Shown here: piece by piece, positions 5,992 to 13,237 of the stretch
How positions within the stretch are numbered: position 1 is the first letter of the stretch
Layout of the letters: each line of letters opens with the position of its first letter
Assembly (NCBI GenBank): GCA_031273775.1
Contig: JAISRF010000225.1
Coordinates: 1-15,279, forward strand
DNA length: 15,279 nucleotides
Reading direction: 5' to 3'
Source: Oscillospiraceae bacterium
GTDB taxonomy: Bacteria > Bacillota > Clostridia > Oscillospirales > Acutalibacteraceae
Position numbers and translations under genes: made by a program
The notes under the pieces: generated by a model
Told to the model about the DNA's origin: nothing
Database searches by the model: none
What the model saw: the letters and a program-made list of their open reading frames with translations, nothing else

Positions 5992-6969
5992 ATGAAAAAA
6001 TTCATTTCTGTCGCGCTTGCGGTCGCGCTGGCCGCCGCGCTCCTGACCGGGTGCGGCAAAACCGATACGCCCGCACAGACAAACGAAAAAACCAGCGTGG
6101 TCGCCACCATTTTCCCGCCCTATGACTTTACCCGCGCCATCGCGGGCGATCTTGTCGCCCAAGGCAAAGCCGAAATCACCATGCTCCTACCGCCCGCCGC
6201 CGAAAGCCACAGCTTTGAACCTACGCCGACAGACATCAGTAAAATTCAAAACTGTGATGTATTTATCTATGTTGGCGGCGAATCGGACGAATGGGTAAAC
6301 GGCGTTTTGGAATCCATGGATACGTCCGGAATGAAAATCGTCACGCTGATGGACTGCGTAGAGGTTGTGGAGGAAGAAATAACCGAAAATATGGAGGATG
6401 AGGAAGAATCTGAGGAAGAAGACGGCGAAACCGAAGAGCCGGAATATGACGAACACGTTTGGACCTCGCCCCGCAACGCCAAGCTGATTGCTCAGAAAAT
6501 TTCCGACACGCTCTGCGCGGCGAACGCGGCGAACGCCGACATCTATAAATCGAATACAACGGCTTATCTGGCCAGGCTTGATGAGCTAAACGCGAAATTT
6601 CAAGATGTGGCGGACAACGCCGTCCGGAAGACCATTGTGTTTGGAGACAGGTTCCCTTTCCGCTATTTTGCCGATGCTTACGAGCTGGAATATGACGCCG
6701 CTTTCCCGGGCTGCTCCACCGAAACGGAAGCAAGCGCCAAAACAGTCGCGGGTCTCATCGACAAGATAAAAGAGGAGAAAATCCCGGTGGTGTTCCATAT
6801 TGAACTTGGCAACGAGTATATGGCTAATTCCATTGGTGAACAGACCGGGGCAAAGGTGCGCCTACTCCACGCCTGCCACAACATTTCACAATCGGATTTC
6901 CTGGCGGGAAAAACCTATTTAGATCTGATGACCGCCAATGTGGAAACCTTAAAGGAGGCACTGAGCTAA
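5992..6969 (+). CDS. znuA: Zinc ABC transporter substrate-binding lipoprotein (ZnuA/AdcA type)
   Basis: A 325-residue cluster A-I metal-binding lipoprotein. The start is ATG 5992 (MKKFIS...), which has an AGAAGAAGG Shine-Dalgarno and gives a proper signal peptide ending in the lipobox 'LLTGC' with Cys21 as the lipidated residue; longer upstream starts would bury the signal. His73 ('AAESHSFEP') and His155 ('DEHVWTSP') match the first two zinc ligands of ZnuA. The usual third histidine is absent: the segment reads 'VFGDRFPFRYF' (217-226), with Asp/Arg where H-D is expected. 'VFHIELGN' (267-274) replaces the usual final acidic ligand strand. The flexible loop at about 123-155 is strongly acidic (20 of 33 residues Asp/Glu) where ZnuA proteins normally have a His-rich loop. 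It works with ZnuC and ZnuB encoded just downstream. Confidence 0.9.
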   Translation: MKKFISVALAVALAAALLTGCGKTDTPAQTNEKTSVVATIFPPYDFTRAIAGDLVAQGKAEITMLLPPAAESHSFEPTPTDISKIQNCDVFIYVGGESDEWVNGVLESMDTSGMKIVTLMDCVEVVEEEITENMEDEEESEEEDGETEEPEYDEHVWTSPRNAKLIAQKISDTLCAANAANADIYKSNTTAYLARLDELNAKFQDVADNAVRKTIVFGDRFPFRYFADAYELEYDAAFPGCSTETEASAKTVAGLIDKIKEEKIPVVFHIELGNEYMANSIGEQTGAKVRLLHACHNISQSDFLAGKTYLDLMTANVETLKEALS

Positions 6970-6970
6970 T

Positions 6971-7723
6971 ATGGCTTTAATCACCTGTCAGGACGCTTCC
7001 TTCGCTTATGAGGGAACCGTTGCCGTAAGCGGGCTGAATTTTGAAGTTCAAAGCGGCGACTATCTTTGTATTGTCGGAGAAAACGGATCCGGCAAATCAA
7101 CACTCCTCAAGGGCTTACTGCGACTGAAGCAACCGTGTGCCGGAAGCGTCTTGATGGGTGATACCCGAAGTCCGGGCGGCGGTTTGAAGGCAACTGAAAT
7201 CGGTTATCTGCCTCAGCAAACCGCGGCGCAAAAGGATTTCCCCGCAAGCGCGTACGAGGTCATTCTGTCCGGGCGGCTCAGCGCGCGTGGGATACTGCCG
7301 TTTTATTCGCGGCGGGACAAAGCGGTTGCGGAGGAAAATATCATGCGGCTTGGCGTAGGTTCCCTGCGCCACCGCTGTTACCGCGAGCTTTCCGGCGGTC
7401 AGCAGCAACGCGTTTTATTGGCGCGGGCGTTATGCTCCACCAAAAAGGTTTTGTTATTGGATGAGCCGGTTTCGGGGCTTGACCCGGTGGTCACGCAGGA
7501 GCTTTACCGCTTGATTGAGCAGATTAACCGCGATACAGGACTTACGGTGATCATGGTTTCCCATGATGTGCAAAGCGCGGTAAAATATGCTAGCCACATC
7601 CTGCATCTCCGGAATACGCAGGTGTTTTTCGGCAAAGCGGAGGATTATCTGCAAACAGACGCGGGAAAAGTCTTTGCCGGACAGAGCCCGTCCGGAGGAA
7701 AGGTCGGTGAGACGGATGATTAA
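6971..7723 (+). CDS. znuC: Zinc ABC transporter ATP-binding protein ZnuC
   Basis: A 250-residue ABC ATPase that would drive zinc import with ZnuB and ZnuA. All motifs are intact: Walker A 'GENGSGKS' (36-43), Q-loop Gln82, signature 'LSGGQQQR' (140-147), Walker B 'VLLLDEP' (160-166) with the D-loop 'SGLDP' and the switch His198 ('VSHD'). The ATG lies one base after the znuA stop, indicating translational coupling. Its 3' end overlaps the znuB start. Metal specificity is set by the substrate-binding partner, so zinc rather than manganese is inferred from ZnuA and the neighbouring genes. Confidence 0.93.
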   Translation: MALITCQDASFAYEGTVAVSGLNFEVQSGDYLCIVGENGSGKSTLLKGLLRLKQPCAGSVLMGDTRSPGGGLKATEIGYLPQQTAAQKDFPASAYEVILSGRLSARGILPFYSRRDKAVAEENIMRLGVGSLRHRCYRELSGGQQQRVLLARALCSTKKVLLLDEPVSGLDPVVTQELYRLIEQINRDTGLTVIMVSHDVQSAVKYASHILHLRNTQVFFGKAEDYLQTDAGKVFAGQSPSGGKVGETDD

Positions 7724-8651
7724 CACGTTGATTGAAATGTTCTCGTATAACTTCCTTGTCCGCGCCATGATTGTCGGGCTTCTGGTTTCGCTCTGCGCCG
7801 CGCTTTTGGGTGTGAGCCTTGTGCTGAAACGCTATTCCATGATTGGCGACGGGCTGTCACACGTCGGTTTCGGCACGCTGGCCATTGCCACGGCTATGAA
7901 AAGCTCCCCCTTTATTTTAGGCGTTCCCTTTGTAGGGGCGGCGCTCTCCGCATCACCTCTTACTGTATCTATTCCGGTGGTGGTGCTGGCGGCGTTTGGG
8001 CTCCTGCGTATCAGCGAAAGCAGTTAAATCAAGGGAGACGCGGCCATTGCGCTGATTTCCACCGGTTCCCTTGCGGTGGGAGTGGTGATCATTTCCCTTA
8101 CCACGGGCATGAACACGGATGTCTGTAATTATATGTTCGGCAGCATCTTGGCCATGCGGAAGGACGATGTGAGGCTTTCTATTGTGTTGGCGGTGGTGGT
8201 GATGGTGATGTTCGTGTTTTTTTACAACAAGATTTTCGCCGTTACGTTCGATGAAAGCTTCGCGAAAGCCACAGGCGTGAAAACCGGGCTTTACAATATG
8301 CTGATTGCGTTTCTCACCGCCATTACGGTGGTTCTGGGTATGCGGATGATGGGCGCGCTGCTGATTTCCAGCCTGGTGATTTTCCCCGCTCTCACCGCCA
8401 TGCGTCTGTGTAAGAAATTCAAAACCGTAACGGTATGCGCCGCGGTGGTCTCGGTAGTCTGTTTCTTTATAGGTGTGGTAATTTCCTATACCAAAGGAAT
8501 GCCGACGGGCGCCAGCGTGGTGTTGGTCAACATTGCGGCGTTCCTGCTGTTCTGGGCGGTAGGGGCATTGCTTGCCTCAAAGTCCGGCAAAAAATTTACC
8601 TTGAAAATTCGGGGTTTGTTTCATATTATACGAGGGAGGATTTCACAATGA
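7707..8651 (+). pseudogene. znuB: Zinc ABC transporter permease ZnuB, interrupted by an in-frame TAA
   Basis: A hydrophobic ABC-3 family permease. GTG 7707 is preferred as start because GGAGG (7694-7698) lies 8 bases upstream; ATG 7716 is 17 bases away. The frame overlaps znuC by 17 bases. The N-terminal part contains the family signature 'LKRYSMIGDGLSHVGFG' and runs to TAA at 8025-8027. In the same frame the protein resumes immediately with 'IKGDAAIALISTGSLAVG' and continues with 'NTDVCNYMFGSILAM' and 'FDESFAKATG' to a TGA at 8649-8651. The stop therefore replaces one residue in a continuous permease. The first part would be about 106 residues, too short for transport. A 48-base in-frame stretch (7911-7958) is extra compared with family members. 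Either the gene is broken, or the TAA is a sequencing error, or it is read through or restarted (an AAGGGAG lies at 8031-8037 but is followed by no standard start). The frame after the stop shows no further decay. Confidence 0.85.
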
Positions 8652-9178
8652 GAAAAATTGCAATTTTACTTGCCGCTTGCCTTACGCTTGTTGGCTGTCA
8701 GTCAAACGATAACGCAAATCAGCCGACCGGTGCCGGTAATAGTTCTGTGGGGGATACCCCCGCCTCTTCCGGCGCCGTAAATGAGATAAACGTTCAGAAA
8801 CCAACCGGCGGCGTGGTGGAAATCAAAGAAAACATGTTCATTGCCCAGATCAACGACATTTGGTTGAATAAAGAAGATTACATTGGCAAGATTGTCCGGT
8901 ATGAGGGAATGTTCACGCAGTATACGTGGCAGGAAAACAACATGACTTATTATCTGGTGTATCGCAATTCTCCCGGCTGCTGCGGCGCGGATGGTCAAGC
9001 GGGCTTTGAAGTCGCCTGGCCGGAAAGCGCGGATAAAACCTACCCGAACGAAAACGACTGGGTGGAAGCGGCCGGCGTGTTGGAGCAGTATGAGGAATAC
9101 GGGCAGACCTATTTGCGGCTTTCGCTTTCCTCTCTGACGGTAAAACAGGAACGCGGCGCGGAGTTTGTGAGCCAGTAA
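8648..9178 (+). CDS. Lipoprotein with DUF1980/YcgQ-C-terminal-like domain, zinc operon member
   Basis: A 176-residue lipoprotein: signal peptide, then lipobox 'LVGC' with Cys17. A Ser/Asn/Gly-rich tether (about 18-50) is followed by a compact domain from about 55 with 'NDIWLNKEDYIGKIVRYEGMF', 'YRNSPGCCGADG' (Cys111-Cys112) and 'NDWVEAAGVLEQY'. This order, including the paired cysteines, is like the C-terminal domain of the YcgQ/TIGR03943 (DUF1980) family, an OB-fold-like module known next to zinc-regulated permeases. The resemblance is from memory, not a search. The ATG overlaps the znuB stop (ATGA) and has its own GGAGG 8 bases upstream, so it can be translated even though znuB is interrupted. 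Anchored on the outer face of the membrane, it may bind zinc or assist ZnuA; the function is not established. Confidence 0.8.
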   Translation: MRKIAILLAACLTLVGCQSNDNANQPTGAGNSSVGDTPASSGAVNEINVQKPTGGVVEIKENMFIAQINDIWLNKEDYIGKIVRYEGMFTQYTWQENNMTYYLVYRNSPGCCGADGQAGFEVAWPESADKTYPNENDWVEAAGVLEQYEEYGQTYLRLSLSSLTVKQERGAEFVSQ

Positions 9179-9444
9179 AAAATCGGCTCACGAGACCCGC
9201 CGATTCCTAAACCCCGAAACCCCGAAAATCCGCCCTTTGTCCTTTCGTTGATGGCGCGTCTACTCTTTTTCTTTGCGTTGGCCAGTGGCGATTTCATCTT
9301 TTTGCCGTGGAAGAACACCAGGTCGCTGACAGTGAGAGCCTCGTTTTTGGACTTGAAATATTCCTCCGGCTTTGCCGTGTCAAACGCGAGGTTACAGAGA
9401 TCGATATCGGACAGCTTGATGAGAAAATAATCCAAATCTCTCAA
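9109..9444 (-). CDS. Doubtful small ORF after recX
   Basis: The frame begins at TTG 9444, overlapping the recX stop (TTGA), and reads for up to 111 codons. The first 60 or so residues ('KLSDIDLCNLAFDTAKPEEYF...') look like plausible protein with codon use like the neighbours. No Shine-Dalgarno is visible and I recognise no family. The frame then runs straight through the terminator at 9205-9177 and into the antisense of the lipoprotein gene, which is not expected of a real gene. A TAG in another frame at 9209-9207, just before the terminator stem, raises the possibility of a frameshift in an A/G-rich stretch. It may be a decayed gene tail or a chance frame. Confidence 0.25.
   Translation of the reverse strand: MRDLDYFLIKLSDIDLCNLAFDTAKPEEYFKSKNEALTVSDLVFFHGKKMKSPLANAKKKSRRAINERTKGGFSGFRGLGIGGSREPIFYWLTNSAPRSCFTVREESESRK
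9177..9205 (-). terminator. Intrinsic terminator of the recA-recX transcript
   Basis: Read on the minus strand, AATCGGC (9205-9199) pairs with GCCGATT (9187-9181) across an 11-base loop. A run of six Ts follows (9182-9177). On the plus strand the same stem directly follows the lipoprotein stop but has no T-run, so it chiefly ends the minus-strand transcript. Confidence 0.8.
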
Positions 9445-10133
9445 AAACCGGTTGTCTGTCTCAAGACTGCGTTGATGTCCCCGAAAGCGAATCCACGCCG
9501 AAGGAGCGCCTGCTTGATTTTTGGAATATTTTCCTTATCGGTAAGCAAGCGACTGTATTTGGTGCTCAGAAGCTGTTTTATATTTTTTAGATCGCCGCCG
9601 CTTTCGGGTTTGCCGATTGCCGCTTCCGCGATTTCCGCTGGGATTCCCGCCAAGGTAAGCCGCCGCCGAGCCTCTCTCGCGGACAGCCGCTTTTCTGTTG
9701 TAAAGCCTTCCCACAACCGCAGGGCAAGCCGTTCATCGTCCAGCAAGCCCGTTTGCTCCAATTTGTCCGCCGCGTTTTCGGCTGCGCTTAGGCTTGCCTC
9801 GCCTTTTTCCAGCAATTTTTTTATTAACGCCGACCGGGAATAATCACGTCTTTCTAAATGACCCAGCGCTTTTTCCCATGCCCGATACCGATCGCACACC
9901 TGAATCAACTCTGACAAATCCGCTCCGGAAATCTCGCCCTCCTTGTAGGCGCGCTCGGAAAACGCTTTTGCGTCCAGGAATATGTAATCGCGCTTTTCCT
10001 CAAAATCTCCGCATTCCCGCAGGTACCGGGGCAGGGATTCAAAACGCGGAGCCGGGTCTGAAAAGCTAAAAAGCTTATCAAACGTTACGCGAACCAAACC
10101 GCGTCCGGCAGGAGAGACCGAGAGAACCTGCAT
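9441..10133 (-). CDS. recX: Regulatory protein RecX
   Basis: A protein of about 230 residues that modulates RecA by binding the filament groove and limiting its activity. It shows the helical three-repeat pattern of RecX: 'RDYSRSALIKKLLEKG' near 115-130, 'LEQTGLLDDERLALRLWEGFTTEKRLSAREARRRLTLAGI' in the middle (only part is needed for recognition), and a third 'KIKQALLRRGFAFGDINAVL' near the C-terminus. Two starts are possible: ATG 10145, which overlaps the recA stop, and ATG 10133, which gives 'MQVLSVSP', closer to the usual family beginning and used here. Neither has a Shine-Dalgarno, so translation is probably coupled to recA. The N-terminal domain is more divergent than the rest. Confidence 0.88.
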   Translation of the reverse strand: MQVLSVSPAGRGLVRVTFDKLFSFSDPAPRFESLPRYLRECGDFEEKRDYIFLDAKAFSERAYKEGEISGADLSELIQVCDRYRAWEKALGHLERRDYSRSALIKKLLEKGEASLSAAENAADKLEQTGLLDDERLALRLWEGFTTEKRLSAREARRRLTLAGIPAEIAEAAIGKPESGGDLKNIKQLLSTKYSRLLTDKENIPKIKQALLRRGFAFGDINAVLRQTTGF

Positions 10134-10137
10134 ACTG

Positions 10138-11268
10138 TTAGTCATCAACGGAAATGTCGATATTAATCGGCGCAGCCGGTATGGGGGCGGCGCTTTTGGC
10201 GGACTTTGCCGCATCGCCTTTTTTGGTGGTGATAAGCTGTTCTTTGTTTTCAAGTATTTTCCGGTAAAGCTCTTCGGCAAATTCAGGATTATCAGCGACA
10301 TACTTTTTGGCGTTGTCGCGCCCCTGGCCAATCCGCATTTCTCCGTAGGAAAACCATGCGCCGCTCTTCTTAATTACGCCGATAGCTTCGCCCAAATCCA
10401 CCAGCTCGCCCGCGCGGCTGATTCCCTCACCGTACATAATATCGAATTCCGCCTGCCGGAAAGGTGGGGCGACTTTGTTTTTCGCAACCTTTGCGCGGGT
10501 GCGGTTTCCCACCATCTCACCGGAAACCTTTAAAGTTTCTATGCGCCGGATGTCCAGCCGGACGCTGGAATAAAACTTGAGCGCCCGCCCGCCGGTCGTG
10601 GTTTCGGTCGGACCGCCGTAGCCGCCCGTTCCGCCGACTTTTTCACGGAGCTGATTGATAAAAATGACCACACAGTTAGATTTCGAAATGCCCGCCGTCA
10701 GCTTGCGCAGAGCTTGCGACATCAACCGAGCTTGCAACCCCACGTGTGAATCGCCCATGTTGCCTTCAATTTCCGCACGTGTCACCAGCGCTGCCACGGA
10801 GTCCACCACCAGCACATCCAGCGCGTTGGAGCTGATAAGCTTTTCCGCGATTTCAAGCGCCTGCTCTCCGCCGTCCGGCTGAGAGACCAGCAGGGAGTCA
10901 ATGTCCACGCCGAGCGCCTTGGAGTATATGGGGTCGAGGGCATGTTCCACGTCTATAAACGCGGCAATGCCGCCCGCCTTTTGCGCCTCGGCAACCACAT
11001 GCAGGGCGATGGTGGTCTTGCCGCTGGATTCCGGTCCGTAGATTTCAACGATTCTACCTCGCGGCAGGCCGCCGATTCCCAGCGCCATATCCAGCCCGAT
11101 GGAGCCGGTTGAAACGGATTCCACATTCATGGCGGCGTTTTGCCCCAACTTCATCACAGCGCCCGCGCCGTAGCTTTTTTCGATTGCCGCAAGCGCCGTT
11201 TCCAGCGCTTTTTGCTTTTCGTCCTTTTGTTTTTCATCATTCGCCCTGGCTTTTGTATTCGTTGCCAT
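10138..11268 (-). CDS. recA: Recombinase RecA with atypical L2 loop
   Basis: A 376-residue RecA, the ATP-dependent strand-exchange protein that also triggers SOS self-cleavage of LexA-type repressors. Walker A 'GPESSGKT' (78-85), Walker B 'VLVVDSVAAL' (152-161), 'MGDSHVGLQARLMSQALRKL' around loop L1 (171-190) and 'INQLREK' (204-210) are normal. The DNA-binding loop L2 is not: where most RecA proteins have IGVMFGNPETTTGG, this one reads VGGTGGYGGPTETTTGG (211-227), three residues longer and lacking the Met-Phe that contacts DNA. The flanking sequence is perfectly conserved, so this is not a frameshift. The ATG has a GAGGAG 11 bases upstream, with an ATG-TAA start-stop pair in between. No LexA box is obvious in the 21-base gap to prmC, so it probably shares the upstream transcript. 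Confidence 0.97.
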   Translation of the reverse strand: MATNTKARANDEKQKDEKQKALETALAAIEKSYGAGAVMKLGQNAAMNVESVSTGSIGLDMALGIGGLPRGRIVEIYGPESSGKTTIALHVVAEAQKAGGIAAFIDVEHALDPIYSKALGVDIDSLLVSQPDGGEQALEIAEKLISSNALDVLVVDSVAALVTRAEIEGNMGDSHVGLQARLMSQALRKLTAGISKSNCVVIFINQLREKVGGTGGYGGPTETTTGGRALKFYSSVRLDIRRIETLKVSGEMVGNRTRAKVAKNKVAPPFRQAEFDIMYGEGISRAGELVDLGEAIGVIKKSGAWFSYGEMRIGQGRDNAKKYVADNPEFAEELYRKILENKEQLITTKKGDAAKSAKSAAPIPAAPINIDISVDD

Positions 11269-11289
11269 TGTTTACATAACTCCTCTTTG

Positions 11290-12159
11290 TCAATTCATAA
11301 TTTTGCCTGATATTACCCTGACAATTCCGCTCAAATCCTTTTGACGATTTACATTGCCAAGGTGTTTACATAACATATTAAACACCTCGTCTGCGGTGTC
11401 ATGTCCAACCTCGACCGCCAACGCCGCGCCGGGCTTGATTAGCGGCAGAAAATTTTCGCACAGGCTCCGATAAAACACCAAACCGTCCGCGCCGCCGTCC
11501 AGCGCTTCCTGCGGTTCCGCCAAAACCTCCCTCTGCAAGCCCGCCAAATCGGATGTTTTAATGTAGGGCGGATTGGCGGTAATCAAATCAAAATCAAGCG
11601 GTCGCTCAGGCTTACATAACACATCCAATTTGATTACGCGGCAGTTGTCAGTGCCGTTTTTGTCTATATTTTTGCGGCAGACTTCAAGAGGCTTTTCAAA
11701 TAAATCTGCAGCCCGGACACACGCGTCCGGGCGGTTTTTGGCGATTGCTACAGCCACACATCCGGTACCCGCGCAAAGGTCAAGCACACGCGGATTCTTA
11801 ACGTCTTTTATCCGCTCCAGCGCCATATCCACAAGGAGTTCCGTGTCCGGGCGGGGAATCAGCACACCCGGCTCACAAAGAATGCGCAGTGAGTAAAACT
11901 CACATTCTCCGAGGATATATTGGAGTGGCTCGCCGGAAATCCGGCGCTTTAGCGCGCTCCGAAGCGTCTCCGCTTTGTCTGCGGGAATTTCTACCGGGTC
12001 AAAAGTCCTTGCGCCGGTAAAGTGTTCAAACAGCCACCGTGCCTCCGGCTCAAAGTTTTCAATCCCGGCGTTTTGCAGGGCTTCGCGGGCTTTGCGAAAT
12101 ATTTTTTGCCCGTTGCCGCCGTTTCCGTTATCTGATATCTTAACCGTAAAATCTAACAT
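11290..12159 (-). CDS. prmC: Peptide chain release factor N5-glutamine methyltransferase PrmC
   Basis: A 289-residue SAM-dependent enzyme of usual length that methylates the glutamine of the GGQ motif in release factors RF1 and RF2. The N-terminal helical domain ends with 'GEPLQYILGECEFYSL' (76-91) and 'IPRPDTELLV' (101-110). The SAM-binding motif is 'DLCAGTGCVAVAIA' (127-140), with Cys-Ala where DLGTGSG is usual. The catalytic 'NPPY' is at 196-199, followed by 'EPQEALDGGADGL'. The ATG at 12159 lies 5 bases after the stop of the DUF1385 gene and has no strong Shine-Dalgarno, so coupling is likely. The first 18 residues (Gly/Asn-rich) are not typical of the family. The prfA gene that commonly follows prmC is absent here. 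Confidence 0.95.
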   Translation of the reverse strand: MLDFTVKISDNGNGGNGQKIFRKAREALQNAGIENFEPEARWLFEHFTGARTFDPVEIPADKAETLRSALKRRISGEPLQYILGECEFYSLRILCEPGVLIPRPDTELLVDMALERIKDVKNPRVLDLCAGTGCVAVAIAKNRPDACVRAADLFEKPLEVCRKNIDKNGTDNCRVIKLDVLCKPERPLDFDLITANPPYIKTSDLAGLQREVLAEPQEALDGGADGLVFYRSLCENFLPLIKPGAALAVEVGHDTADEVFNMLCKHLGNVNRQKDLSGIVRVISGKIMN

Positions 12160-12164
12160 CTAAA

Positions 12165-13169
12165 TTACCATTTGTCCACCTCAGGGTTTTCGGGTATGAC
12201 GGCTTTCAGCGCGGTGATGGCCACCTCAACCATTTTTTCGTCCGGTTCTTTAGTGGTCAGGCGCTGAACCCACAGTCCCGGCGCGGAGATAATACGCGTG
12301 AACAGATTATAGTGCCGCCCGCAGATTTTAATCAGTTCATATCCGCACCCGCATATGGGAAGAATCAGTGCGATTTTTAGGAGGATCCACAAAATGTTGT
12401 AGGTTTTAAGAACCGGAAAAATCATAATCAGCGCTCCCTCGAACACAATGGCGACGAGCAGCATAATAATCAGGAAAGAGGTGCCGCAGCGGGGGTGAAA
12501 ACGCTTTTGCTTCATCACGTTTTCCGTTGTCAGTTCCTCAGCGTATTCGTAGCAGAAAATGGCTTTGTGTTCCGCGCCGTGATACATGAAGACCCGCTTT
12601 ATGTCCTTCATAAGCGTAACCGCCGCCAAATATGCAATGAACAGCGCGATTTTGATTGTGCCCTCCACGAACACCTTAAAGGGGGCGATGGGCGCGAAAC
12701 GAGTTTCCAGGAAGTTAAAAGCGAAGGTGGGTAAGGCCATGAACAAAAATACCGCAATCGCTACGCCAATCACGGAAGAAACTGCCATTAAAACGGTGAA
12801 AAGCGGACTGGATTTTTCATCGGGTTCCGGGACGTTTTGCTGCTCGGTATCCGAATCCCGCATGGAATCGGATTCATCAGATTTCTCCAGCCCGGCCTTT
12901 TCCGCAGAATGCATGAGCGCCTTATATCCGAATTTCATAGATTCAACGTAATTTACCACGCCGCGGATTACCGGCCAGCCCAAGCATTTTATCTTATCCG
13001 AAATCTTTTTTGTTTCAAAAAAATCTGTGTCGATTTCGCCGTTTGCCAGGCGCACAGAAACAGCGGTTCGTTCCGGCCCCCGCATCATGATGCCCTCAAT
13101 GAGCGCCTGTCCGCCGATGGTGGTCATTTTAGCGGGACAGGACTTTTTATCAGAATTAATTTTATTCAT
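12165..13169 (-). CDS. DUF1385 family membrane protein (YqhQ-like)
   Basis: A 334-residue membrane protein of the DUF1385 family (Bacillus subtilis YqhQ), whose function is not known. The N-terminus has the family signature 'IGGQALIEGIMMRGPE' (18-33) and a 'GWPVIRGVVNYVES' segment (64-77). An acidic stretch (93-119) leads to membrane helices at about 122-150, 168-187, 233-257 and 262-285. A conserved 'MYHGAEHKAIFCYE' (195-208) and 'KRFHPRCGTSFL' (222-233) supply His and Cys residues that could bind metal. The ATG at 13169 has an AAGGAA Shine-Dalgarno. A 68-base gap separates it from the kinase gene; only weak promoter-like hexamers are seen there. Adjacency to prmC is a frequent Firmicutes arrangement. 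Confidence 0.92.
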   Translation of the reverse strand: MNKINSDKKSCPAKMTTIGGQALIEGIMMRGPERTAVSVRLANGEIDTDFFETKKISDKIKCLGWPVIRGVVNYVESMKFGYKALMHSAEKAGLEKSDESDSMRDSDTEQQNVPEPDEKSSPLFTVLMAVSSVIGVAIAVFLFMALPTFAFNFLETRFAPIAPFKVFVEGTIKIALFIAYLAAVTLMKDIKRVFMYHGAEHKAIFCYEYAEELTTENVMKQKRFHPRCGTSFLIIMLLVAIVFEGALIMIFPVLKTYNILWILLKIALILPICGCGYELIKICGRHYNLFTRIISAPGLWVQRLTTKEPDEKMVEVAITALKAVIPENPEVDKW

Positions 13170-13237
13170 GACACATTCCTTTTTTAGTTAATAGCAAAGA
13201 GTTAACAGTTTTTAGTGTAAAATCCGATTGATAGCTG

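Noticed and set aside
8435..8647. Upstream extension of the second lipoprotein
   Set aside because: The extension is a shadow of znuB. The signal peptide and lipobox begin at ATG 8648, which has its own GGAGG.
11269..11289. ATG-TAA start-stop pair between the recA Shine-Dalgarno and its ATG
   Set aside because: The pair is only 2 bases from the Shine-Dalgarno, too close to initiate well; it is probably chance in an A/T-rich leader.
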